A DNA stretch of 14,444 nt. Origin: Thomasclavelia sp. GTDB lineage: Bacteria > Bacillota_I > Bacilli_A > Erysipelotrichales > Coprobacillaceae. Below the pieces are notes generated by a model, which searched no databases, was not told the origin of the DNA, and saw only the letters and a program-made list of their open reading frames with translations. Positions 1-6,487 of the stretch are shown here, piece after piece (position 1 is the stretch's first letter; the number at the start of each line of letters is the position of its first letter). Made by a program: the position numbers and the translations under genes. The stretch lies in assembly GCA_020025035.1 (NCBI GenBank), contig JAHHSU010000031.1:1-14444 (forward strand), read 5' to 3'.

Positions 1-12
1 CAGTATAGAGAG

Positions 13-18
13 TATAAT
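13..18 (+). promoter_or_regulatory. Possible -10 element upstream of the asparagine synthetase-like gene
   Basis: A perfect TATAAT lies about 50 bases before the start codon at 68. The matching -35 element would lie outside the window, so the promoter cannot be confirmed. All three forward frames contain stop codons in bases 1-67, so this stretch looks non-coding and a promoter here is plausible. Confidence 0.35.
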
Positions 19-51
19 CTAATATAGGGAATTTTGTAGAAAATTAGGTAT

Positions 52-62
52 AAAGTGGGTGA
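52..62 (+). promoter_or_regulatory. Ribosome binding site fixing the start at 68
   Basis: The sequence AAAGTGGGTGA resembles the full Shine-Dalgarno consensus AAAGGAGGTGA and ends 5 bases before ATG 68. An in-frame TAA (65-67) sits directly before that ATG. The short N-terminus of the protein is therefore real in this sequence and not a start-site mistake. Confidence 0.7.
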
Positions 63-67
63 CATAA

Positions 68-1624
68 ATGATTACAGTAAAAAACAAAATTCAAATAATG
101 GAATATAGTGGTCATATACGAAATTGGAAAGACTTATGTAGTGATTTGCAAATAAGTAAGTTATTACCTAGAGATAAAAGAGAACAGGAGATTTTGGTTG
201 AAGCATATCAAAAATGGGGAACAGACATGGCCAATCATCTTCATGGTTCGTTTTCATTTGCTCTATGGGACGATAAAAAAGAGGAGCTATTTTGTTTAAG
301 AGATCAGTTTGGTACAAAACCTTTTTATTATTATTTAACAGAAGATAAAAAACTTTTGTATAGCTCAAGTATTCGAAATATCATTAAGCAACCAGGTTTT
401 GTTAAAGAATTAAATGAAGAAATGTTACAAATATACTTAACTTTAACTTATGTTGGTGGAGAAAATACCTTTTTTAAAGGTATAAAAAAATTACTGCCAG
501 GTAGGTATCTCATTTTTAAAAATGGCGAAGTGAACATAGGACAATATTATCAATTAAAATTCAATCCAGATAATACTAAAACACTAGAGCAATGGGCCGA
601 TGAAATACATAGTACATTAGGAAAAATTATGAAAGAAGTAAAAGATGAAAATGAATATGCAGAATCATTTTTATCTGGTGGAGTAGATTCAGCATATATT
701 TTAGCAATGTCTGATATAAAAAATACTGCATCATGTGGGTATGAAGAAAAAGCATTTGATGAATCTTTTCTTGCAAAAGAAACAGCAACTGTGTTAGGTA
801 GAAATTGTAACAGGTGTATTATTAAACCAGAAGATTACTTTAATAGTGTTTCATACGTTATGTATAATATGGAACAACCTTTAGCTGATGCTTCAGCAAT
901 TACATTTGCGCTTGGATGTATCGAAGCAGCAAAGCATACTAAAATATGTTATTCAGGAGAAGGTAGTGATGAATTTTTTGGTGGATATAATATGTATCAA
1001 AATGCAAATAAATATGGAGACAATTTAAAAAATTTTTATGTAGGAAATACTAATATAATGAAGGAAGAAGAAAAACAAAAAATCCTAAAAAATTATAATC
1101 CACATATACTTCCTATTAATATTGCTAGTGACATTTATAAGGAGGTTGATGGACTTGATCCATTAAGTATAATGACAGATGTGGATATTCAATTATGGAT
1201 GGAAGGAGATATCTATTTGAATGTAGATAAGATGAGTAGTGTAGCAGGATTAGAAATTCGTATGCCATTAACGGATACAAGAATTTTTGATATTGCTTCT
1301 AGAATTCCTTCAAAATATAAGGTATCTGATGTACAGAATAAAATTGCATTACGCAATGCTGCAGCAAAAGTACTTCCAGATAATATTGCTTTTAGAAAAA
1401 AACAAGGATTTATTGTTCCAATTCGTATTTGGTTAGCTGATAATAGATATAATCAAGATGTAAAGGCTAAATTAAATAGTGATACAGCAAAGAAATTCTT
1501 TCATGTAGATGAAATTAATGCAATATTTGAGGATTATATTCAGGGAAATTCTAATAATTGGAGAAAAATTTGGGCAATTTATACATTCCTAGTTTGGTAT
1601 GAAGAATATTTTGTAAAAAGATAA
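68..1624 (+). CDS. Asparagine synthetase B-like amide ligase with a defective glutaminase domain
   Basis: This 518-residue protein belongs to the AsnB family. The ATP-pyrophosphatase (synthetase) half is complete: P-loop SGGVDS at residues 203-208, SGEGSDE at 296-302, a DKMS...E-RMPLTD segment, and RKKQGF at 443-448. The N-terminal class II glutamine amidotransferase domain is incomplete. Family members start with Met-Cys, where Cys is the nucleophile, and carry an NGE loop; here the protein begins near that loop, which reads SGH (residues 14-16). The later Asp that binds glutamine appears replaced in KREQEIL (37-43). The rest of the domain (GSFSFALWD, RDQFGTKPFYYY) is recognisable. Glutamine hydrolysis is therefore unlikely. 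The enzyme may use free ammonia to make asparagine, or adenylate a carboxylate for another amine, as beta-lactam synthetase and lasso-peptide cyclases do. Its substrate cannot be told from this window, because the upstream neighbours are missing. Confidence 0.85.
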   Translation: MITVKNKIQIMEYSGHIRNWKDLCSDLQISKLLPRDKREQEILVEAYQKWGTDMANHLHGSFSFALWDDKKEELFCLRDQFGTKPFYYYLTEDKKLLYSSSIRNIIKQPGFVKELNEEMLQIYLTLTYVGGENTFFKGIKKLLPGRYLIFKNGEVNIGQYYQLKFNPDNTKTLEQWADEIHSTLGKIMKEVKDENEYAESFLSGGVDSAYILAMSDIKNTASCGYEEKAFDESFLAKETATVLGRNCNRCIIKPEDYFNSVSYVMYNMEQPLADASAITFALGCIEAAKHTKICYSGEGSDEFFGGYNMYQNANKYGDNLKNFYVGNTNIMKEEEKQKILKNYNPHILPINIASDIYKEVDGLDPLSIMTDVDIQLWMEGDIYLNVDKMSSVAGLEIRMPLTDTRIFDIASRIPSKYKVSDVQNKIALRNAAAKVLPDNIAFRKKQGFIVPIRIWLADNRYNQDVKAKLNSDTAKKFFHVDEINAIFEDYIQGNSNNWRKIWAIYTFLVWYEEYFVKR

Positions 1625-1641
1625 AATATTAGTTATAAAAT

Positions 1642-1686
1642 AAAAAGACAAATTCATTTGTGATAATTAGAATTTGTATTTTTATA
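1642..1686. terminator. Bidirectional intrinsic terminator between convergent genes
   Basis: Perfect 8-base arms ACAAATTC (1648-1655) and GAATTTGT (1670-1677) enclose a 14-base loop. They are flanked by an A-run on the left and ATTTTTATAT on the right, so each strand reads a hairpin followed by a U-rich tract. It can stop transcription of the + strand amide-ligase gene and of the - strand regulator gene, whose stop codon is at 1700. Confidence 0.75.
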
Positions 1687-1699
1687 TATAGATGCAAGA

Positions 1700-2443
1700 T
1701 TACTGATATATTTTTACATTATTGTTAATTAGTAAATCTTTTTGATTGGTAGAAAATTGATAATTTGTTACTATCCCTGTATAGTCACATAAATTATTTA
1801 CTTTTACTAGATTTTGTTGATTAAATTTTGATTGGTCTGTAACTAAATAAGAACATTTGCATTGCTTAATTGCATTTCTTTTATAAACCATTTTTTCAAT
1901 AGTAGGAGTTGTGATATCTAGATTTTCATTAATAGATGCAGTTCCAAAAAAACCTATGTCAAAATAAAAATCAGCAAGTAAATTATTTGTATATTCTCCA
2001 AATATAGCACCAGTTTCTTTTTGTATCTGTCCTCCGCAAATATATAAATCTATAGGGTATTCTTTTAATAACATTGCAATTTCTAAGTCATTTGTTACAA
2101 CAAGTAAATTTGGGATATCTTTAATAAGTTTTGCGATTTCATAAGTTGTAGTTCCAGCATCAAGAAAAATAGTATTTCCTGGTAAAACAAGAGATACACA
2201 TGTTTTTGCAAGTTTAATTTTAGTGTCTTTATTAATGATTTGTTTTGTTGTATATTTAATTTCTTGTTTTGCAATTGCACCACCATGACATCTTTCAATC
2301 ATTCCTTCTTCTTGTAATTTTATAAGATCTCTTCGTATTGTCATAGAACTAACGTTTAATTCACGTTCTAGTTCATCTACTTGAACACTTCCTCTATCCT
2401 TGATTATTTTTTTTATTTTTGAAAGTCTTTCTGCACTTAACAT
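1700..2443 (-). CDS. DeoR-family transcriptional regulator, probably of the tetronate operon
   Basis: The 247-residue protein has the standard DeoR layout. An N-terminal winged helix-turn-helix covers about residues 5-57, with recognition helix around VSSMTIRRDL (31-40) and the HGGA signature at 53-56. A sugar-phosphate-sensing DeoR C-terminal domain follows, including DAGTTT at 95-100. I start it at ATG 2443, because the AAAGGAGT site lies 8 bases upstream; the GTG at 2452 overlaps that site. It is the last gene of the - strand module after permease, dehydrogenase and kinase. DeoR proteins usually repress a neighbouring sugar operon and respond to a phosphorylated intermediate, so 4-phospho-tetronate or DHAP is a reasonable inducer guess. 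Repeats at the kinase promoter (6311-6350) are candidate operators. Confidence 0.9.
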   Translation of the reverse strand: MLSAERLSKIKKIIKDRGSVQVDELERELNVSSMTIRRDLIKLQEEGMIERCHGGAIAKQEIKYTTKQIINKDTKIKLAKTCVSLVLPGNTIFLDAGTTTYEIAKLIKDIPNLLVVTNDLEIAMLLKEYPIDLYICGGQIQKETGAIFGEYTNNLLADFYFDIGFFGTASINENLDITTPTIEKMVYKRNAIKQCKCSYLVTDQSKFNQQNLVKVNNLCDYTGIVTNYQFSTNQKDLLINNNVKIYQ

Positions 2444-2450
2444 TTTATTC

Positions 2451-2458
2451 ACTCCTTT
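2451..2458 (-). promoter_or_regulatory. Ribosome binding site deciding the regulator start
   Basis: AAAGGAGT on the - strand is 7-8 bases from ATG 2443. It overlaps the upstream in-frame GTG at 2452, so that longer start is unlikely. The site begins only a few bases after the U-tract of the hairpin at 2468-2502. Confidence 0.7.
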
Positions 2459-2459
2459 A

Positions 2460-2509
2460 AATAAAAACAGTAGGTACTAGATATAGCTTGTAGTAACTAC
2501 TGCTTTTTT
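2460..2509 (-). terminator. Intergenic hairpin with U-tract between permease and regulator genes
   Basis: Arms at 2468-2479 and 2491-2502 pair over 12 positions with one mismatch around an 11-base loop. On the - strand the stem is followed by TTTTTATTT, giving an intrinsic terminator just after the permease stop codon (2512-2514). On the + strand a CTTTTTTG tract follows, so it is potentially bidirectional. No clear separate promoter for the regulator gene was found in the remaining space, so this may act as a partial terminator that lowers regulator expression relative to the structural genes. Confidence 0.7.
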
Positions 2510-2511
2510 GT

Positions 2512-3924
2512 TTACATAAAGATACTTAGTATTAATAATTCAATTACTCCAACAGCCCATGCGATAGTAGATGTAACAGACCATACTGCAAGTTGATCTT
2601 TTGCCTCACTTACACCAAGTGTACGATTTACTACCCAAAAATAACTGTCATTAAAATATCCAAAGAATAATGATCCTACACAACAAGCTAATGCCCCAAG
2701 AACTGGATTTGCACCAGCTGCAATAATGATTGGAGCAGAGATACTAGCTGCTGTAGTCATTGCAACAGTTCCAGAACCTTGAATAAAACGCATTGCTGTT
2801 GCAATAATTAAAGGTAAGATAATAATTGGGATAGCAGTTTGAGTTAATCCTTCAGCCATAAAGTTCCCTAACCCTGAATCCTTAATAATTTGTCCTAGTG
2901 CACCACCACCACCAGTAACTAACATGATAATACCTGCAGACATCATTCCTTTTTCCATTTCTTTAAGGCATGTTTGTCGATCTAATTTTCTACCAAGTGT
3001 AAATATTGCAACTAATAAACCTAAACCGACTGCTACAATAGGTTGTCCTAAGAAAATGAAATATTTCATTATTCCTGTTTTATAACCTAATGAAGAAGCA
3101 ATGGTATTAATTAAAATTAAGATAATAGGAACGATTAAAGGTAAAAATGATTCAAATGCACCTGGAGTATTTTCCATGTCCATAGAAAATGCTTGTTTGT
3201 AATCTGGTTCTTGATAAGGAATTTCTACAATATCTCCTTCATCATTTGGAACACGATAATATTTTTTTGATAAATACAATCTAGAATATGCAATACATGC
3301 AATTGTCATTGGTAATGCAAGTAGTAATCCAATTAGAATAAAATTTCCTACATCAATTCCAAATATACCACATACGCCTAATGGTCCAGGAGTTGGTGGG
3401 ATTAAGGAATGGGTAATGACTAAACCTGCTGCTAATGCAACACCTAGTCCAATTACAGATTTTTTAGTAACTTTAGAAATTGCTTTTGCAATAGGTGCTA
3501 ATACTACAAATCCTGAATCACAGAAAATAGGAATAGATACTAGAAAACCTGTTAATGCTAGTGCTTCTTCTTCTCTTTTTTTACCAAATAATTTTAAGAA
3601 TGTATGAGCCATACGTTTTGCAGCACCTGTTATTTCAAACATTTGCCCCATCATAACACCAAATCCAATAATAATTCCAATACTACCAAGTGTTCCCCCA
3701 AATCCTGTGGTAATAGAGTTGATAATTCCAAATGTTTTTTGCACTCCGTTTACTTCAATTGTGGTATTTGCTAGAGGCATTCCACCAATAATACCTGTTA
3801 TAATTGTACATATAATTAACGATAGAAAAGCATGAACTTTTGTTTTTAATACTAGGAAAATTAATACAACAATACCAATAGCAAGTCCTAGAAGCATTTG
3901 TTGTCCATTAAGACCATTTACCAT
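2512..3924 (-). CDS. GntP-family sugar acid permease (likely tetronate importer)
   Basis: This 470-residue, strongly hydrophobic protein has roughly a dozen predicted membrane spans and the sequence character of the gluconate:H+ symporter (GntP) family, including glycine-rich re-entrant-like segments such as GGGGALGQIIKDSG and the GSGTVAMTTAAS segment. GntP members import aldonates and other small hydroxy-acids with protons across the cytoplasmic membrane. Its place 30 bases after a pdxA2-type gene and a DUF1537 kinase gene suggests that it carries D-threonate or D-erythronate. I chose ATG 3924 because AAAGGAGG lies 8 bases upstream. A TTG at 3951 would extend the protein by nine residues, but that extension includes the ribosome binding site itself. 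The length is typical of the family or slightly long. Confidence 0.88.
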   Translation of the reverse strand: MVNGLNGQQMLLGLAIGIVVLIFLVLKTKVHAFLSLIICTIITGIIGGMPLANTTIEVNGVQKTFGIINSITTGFGGTLGSIGIIIGFGVMMGQMFEITGAAKRMAHTFLKLFGKKREEEALALTGFLVSIPIFCDSGFVVLAPIAKAISKVTKKSVIGLGVALAAGLVITHSLIPPTPGPLGVCGIFGIDVGNFILIGLLLALPMTIACIAYSRLYLSKKYYRVPNDEGDIVEIPYQEPDYKQAFSMDMENTPGAFESFLPLIVPIILILINTIASSLGYKTGIMKYFIFLGQPIVAVGLGLLVAIFTLGRKLDRQTCLKEMEKGMMSAGIIMLVTGGGGALGQIIKDSGLGNFMAEGLTQTAIPIIILPLIIATAMRFIQGSGTVAMTTAASISAPIIIAAGANPVLGALACCVGSLFFGYFNDSYFWVVNRTLGVSEAKDQLAVWSVTSTIAWAVGVIELLILSIFM

Positions 3925-3932
3925 AGTATATT

Positions 3933-3940
3933 CCTCCTTT
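3933..3940 (-). promoter_or_regulatory. Ribosome binding site deciding the permease start
   Basis: A perfect AAAGGAGG on the - strand ends 8 bases before ATG 3924. It argues against the upstream TTG at 3951. It sits just after the stop codon of the preceding dehydrogenase gene (3955-3957), which indicates tight operon packing. Confidence 0.75.
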
Positions 3941-3954
3941 TTTAATTTCAAATT

Positions 3955-4953
3955 TTATTTTTTAAAGTTAGGTGCATATTTTGCAGCTAACAATACAGCT
4001 TCAATCATACTAACAGCACTTACTATTCCTTTACCTGCTATATCAAATGCAGTTCCATGATCTACTGATGTTCTTAAAATTGGCATTCCATTTGTTATTG
4101 CAATTGTTTTTTCAAAATCTAAAGTTTTGGTAGCGATATGTCCTTGATCATGATACAAGGATAGTACACTGTTATATTTACCTTGAGCAGCTTGATGGAA
4201 TACAGAATCTGCTCCAATAGGCCCAACAACATTGTATCCTTCAGCTTGTAGTTCTTCAATTGCTGGAGTAATTTCGTTTACTTCTTCCCATCCAAATAAT
4301 CCATGTTCTCCACAATGTGGATTTAAACCAGCAACTGCCATAGTTCCATCTTTTACCCCTAATTTTTCAAGTGCGAGTAGACATCTTTTTACATAATCTT
4401 TAATTCTATCTTTTGTAATTTGATCTAACATTTCTCTAAGTGATAAATGTCTTGTTAAGAAAAATACACGCATTCCATTAGTTTCAAACATTGTTAATGG
4501 ATCTTTTGTGTTTGTTAAGTCTCCAAATATTTCAGTATGTCCAATGTAATGAATATCACCTGCTCGAAGAGATTCTTTGTTAATTGGGGTAGTAGCAACT
4601 GCATCAACTTTTTTTTCATTTGCTAATTCTATACTTTTAGCAATATATTCAAATGCAGCCTTTCCACACATTCCACTTACTTTTCCAAATTCAAATTCAT
4701 CATGATTAACATTATGTAAATCCATTAAATTTAAGATATTTTCACGATAATCCCCTTTATCAGGATGATCAATAACATTAATTTTTAAATTCTTTTTCAT
4801 AATATTATTTGCGTTTTCAAGTGTTTTTTTATCCCCAATTACAACACATTTAGCAACGTCAAATACTTTCTTTGATGCAATAGTTTCAATTACAATTTCT
4901 GGACCAACCCCAGCAGGATCTCCCATAGGTATTGCAATATATGGTTTATTCAT
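3955..4953 (-). CDS. pdxA2: PdxA2-type 4-phospho-D-threonate / 4-phospho-D-erythronate 3-dehydrogenase
   Basis: The 332-residue protein is a full-length PdxA-family NAD-dependent dehydrogenase. It has MGDPAGVGPEI at residues 10-20, GHTE at 138-141, and the three divalent-metal histidines of the family: TRHL (His169), GLNPHCGE (His213) and YHDQG (His268). RTSVDHGTA is at 294-302. True PdxA acts on 4-phosphohydroxy-L-threonine in vitamin B6 synthesis. The PdxA2 branch, found beside DUF1537 kinases, oxidises 4-phospho-D-threonate or 4-phospho-D-erythronate at C3, and decarboxylation then gives DHAP. No pdxJ or serC lies nearby, and the flanking kinase, permease and DeoR genes support the catabolic reading. 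The start ATG has AAGGAAG 8 bases upstream. Which tetronate epimer it uses cannot be read from the sequence. Confidence 0.85.
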   Translation of the reverse strand: MNKPYIAIPMGDPAGVGPEIVIETIASKKVFDVAKCVVIGDKKTLENANNIMKKNLKINVIDHPDKGDYRENILNLMDLHNVNHDEFEFGKVSGMCGKAAFEYIAKSIELANEKKVDAVATTPINKESLRAGDIHYIGHTEIFGDLTNTKDPLTMFETNGMRVFFLTRHLSLREMLDQITKDRIKDYVKRCLLALEKLGVKDGTMAVAGLNPHCGEHGLFGWEEVNEITPAIEELQAEGYNVVGPIGADSVFHQAAQGKYNSVLSLYHDQGHIATKTLDFEKTIAITNGMPILRTSVDHGTAFDIAGKGIVSAVSMIEAVLLAAKYAPNFKK

Positions 4954-4977
4954 TGTTATCTTCCTTTCTTTATTTTA

Positions 4978-6285
4978 TTAAATATATAGTTTTTCTTTTA
5001 AGTATGTAATGCAACGGTTTATTGAATCTCTTTCTCCTTGACTTCCTCCCTTAGTAATAATATGAACACCATCAAATTCCCCTTTTAAAAATTGTCCATA
5101 TGCAGCTAATGGTAATACTTCATCTTTTAAGTTTAACCCTGCAGTATTAAATTTTTTACAGACGGCAACAGTGATATCTCCACCACTTGTATATAAACCT
5201 TTAAAAGATGGCTCAGTTTTAAAAATTTGATAGGCAATTGATGCAAATGCACTATTTATTTTTTCTGTTACATCGTCTAACGTACATTGGTATTTTTCCA
5301 TATAGGGTAAAAAATCAATTCTGTTTTCTGGGTATATTCCATCTCCTGTAATTGTAGAGACCACGTTTTTATCACATTCACTTAATATTTCGTTAATGAC
5401 ACGGTCAATTTCCTTATCTCTTCTATCTTTACTTTCTAGTAATTCTTTAGTGTTTACAAAAACGTTATGCGTTCTTTGGGATAACCAAAGTTCTTCCATT
5501 TGTATTTTTGTTTGAGAGTTAACACTTCCAACTACAGCTAGTATTTTATTTTTTTGTGTATTTTGTGAAGGGATAATTAATTTTCTAGATAATGTAGCAG
5601 TAAATACACCAGGATCTACTGCAATTACTTTTAATTTGCTAGTGATAACAGCATCTGCTATTAAATCTAAGTCTTCTTGAGTAACACAATCAAATGTTAA
5701 AATACGATTTCCTTTATCTACTAAACTATTAATATGATTTGCTAGGTAATGTTTACCATGCATCAAATCTTTCATATAAATAGAAGCTACATTGTATTTA
5801 CTTTGAGTTTTAATAAGTGTTTCGACTTCAGGGTTTTTAACAGGTGTTTTAGGATCAATGGCAATATTTGTTTTATGTAATGGAATACCATCTACTAACA
5901 TATATCCACCACTGACTATTCTATTAGCAGATGGAAAACATGGAGCTACAATTGCAACATAATCATGTCCTAGACTATCCAACATTGCATCTATTTCACT
6001 TCCTAAATTTCCTCTTAGTGTACTATCAATTCGTTTTCCATATACAATCACATCATCATTTTTAAGTAAATTAGCTATGTGATGTACTCGATTGTATGCA
6101 ATAGTTGAATCTACACCTCTACTATCTGTTGGATATAAAACACAATCACAATTAGATAGATTTTCAGGTTTGATGAGGTCTGTATTTAAAACAGTATACA
6201 CTTTGTACTTCATTTTTTTTAGAAGCACACCTGTTGCATTAGCACCAGTCAAATCATCAGCGATAACCACACATTTTGGCATCAT
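4978..6285 (-). CDS. dtnK: DUF1537 four-carbon acid sugar kinase (D-threonate/D-erythronate kinase)
   Basis: The 435-residue protein has both halves of the four-carbon acid sugar kinase family. The N-terminal substrate-binding domain contains ADDLTGA (residues 9-15). The C-terminal nucleotide-binding domain contains SGGD (367-370) and the glycine-rich GGSQG near the end (413-417). Family members phosphorylate D-threonate, D-erythronate or 3-oxo-tetronates at O4 using ATP. Pairing with a PdxA2-type dehydrogenase, and the absence of the otnC aldolase-like decarboxylase and otnI isomerase, favours direct D-tetronate kinase activity over 3-oxo-tetronate kinase. It is the first gene of the - strand operon and is followed 24 bases later by the dehydrogenase gene. 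AAGGAGG is 8 bases before the first ATG (6285); a second ATG follows directly. The gene symbol reflects the family, not proven epimer specificity. Confidence 0.85.
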   Translation of the reverse strand: MMPKCVVIADDLTGANATGVLLKKMKYKVYTVLNTDLIKPENLSNCDCVLYPTDSRGVDSTIAYNRVHHIANLLKNDDVIVYGKRIDSTLRGNLGSEIDAMLDSLGHDYVAIVAPCFPSANRIVSGGYMLVDGIPLHKTNIAIDPKTPVKNPEVETLIKTQSKYNVASIYMKDLMHGKHYLANHINSLVDKGNRILTFDCVTQEDLDLIADAVITSKLKVIAVDPGVFTATLSRKLIIPSQNTQKNKILAVVGSVNSQTKIQMEELWLSQRTHNVFVNTKELLESKDRRDKEIDRVINEILSECDKNVVSTITGDGIYPENRIDFLPYMEKYQCTLDDVTEKINSAFASIAYQIFKTEPSFKGLYTSGGDITVAVCKKFNTAGLNLKDEVLPLAAYGQFLKGEFDGVHIITKGGSQGERDSINRCITYLKEKLYI

Positions 6286-6310
6286 TTATTTAACCTCCTT
6301 ACAAATAAAA

Positions 6311-6350
6311 TGTTTGTTTATGTTTATATATTATAGTTTATGTTTGTTTT
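6311..6350 (-). promoter_or_regulatory. GTTT-rich direct repeats at the kinase promoter, likely DeoR operators
   Basis: On the + strand GTTTATGTTT occurs at 6316-6325 and again at 6336-6345, exactly 20 bases apart. TGTTTGTTT occurs at 6311-6319 and 6341-6349. One copy fills the spacer between -35 and -10 of the - strand promoter; the other lies just past the -10, over the predicted transcription start. TGTTTGTTTT at 6341-6350 fits the TGTTTNWTTT pattern known for the DeoR-family repressor LacR of lactic acid bacteria. Binding here would block RNA polymerase. Assignment to the regulator at 1700-2443 is inferred. Confidence 0.5.
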
Positions 6351-6356
6351 TGTCAA
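6328..6356 (-). promoter_or_regulatory. Promoter of the tetronate operon
   Basis: On the - strand a perfect TTGACA (6356-6351) is followed after 17 bases by TAATAT (6333-6328). An overlapping TATAAT (6335-6330) gives a 15-base spacer. Transcription would start near 6321, leaving a leader of about 36 bases before ATG 6285. Confidence 0.7.
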
Positions 6357-6363
6357 TAAAAAA

Positions 6364-6379
6364 ATGTAAACTCTTACAT
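6364..6379. promoter_or_regulatory. Near-consensus cre (CcpA) palindrome
   Basis: ATGTAAACTCTTACAT has perfect 6-base arms around a 4-base centre. It matches the catabolite-responsive element consensus WTGNAANCGNWNNCWW at every position except the central G, which is T. It lies 8 bases upstream of the -35 of the tetronate operon promoter and about 50 bases upstream of the divergent + strand promoter. Carbon catabolite control of the sugar-acid operon is the natural reading; it is inferred from pattern alone. Confidence 0.45.
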
Positions 6380-6427
6380 ATTTTATCTATAATTGATAAA
6401 TGGAGTTAAAAATCACCTATAAGGATA

Positions 6428-6455
6428 TTGACTATCAAAAAAGAAATAATATAAT
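6428..6455 (+). promoter_or_regulatory. Promoter of the yybS-like / gdpP / rplI / dnaB / tdk operon
   Basis: TTGACT (6428-6433) and TATAAT (6450-6455) are separated by 16 bases. Transcription would begin near 6462, about 25 bases before the start codon at 6488. No comparable promoter was noticed in the short gaps further down the operon. Confidence 0.65.
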
Positions 6456-6487
6456 AAAATCAATTAGTCTATAAAGAGGTTGAATAT

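Noticed and set aside
1..67. Missing glutaminase N-terminus encoded upstream in another frame
   Set aside because: All three forward frames have stop codons within these bases and no MCG-like opening is visible; a frameshift explanation is not supported within the window.
2444..2452. Longer regulator start at GTG 2452
   Set aside because: The GTG overlaps the AAAGGAGT ribosome binding site, which is ideally spaced for ATG 2443.
3925..3951. Longer permease start at TTG 3951
   Set aside because: The added nine residues are encoded by the ribosome binding site itself; ATG 3924 is well placed after AAAGGAGG.
3955..4953. Vitamin B6 biosynthesis gene pdxA
   Set aside because: The gene sits between a DUF1537 kinase and a GntP permease with no pdxJ or serC nearby, so the catabolic PdxA2 role is favoured. 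Motifs alone do not separate the two.
6092..6409. 105-codon open frame on the + strand overlapping the kinase gene start
   Set aside because: It is antisense to the kinase N-terminus and promoter, has no convincing ribosome binding site, and is low-complexity in the AT-rich part.
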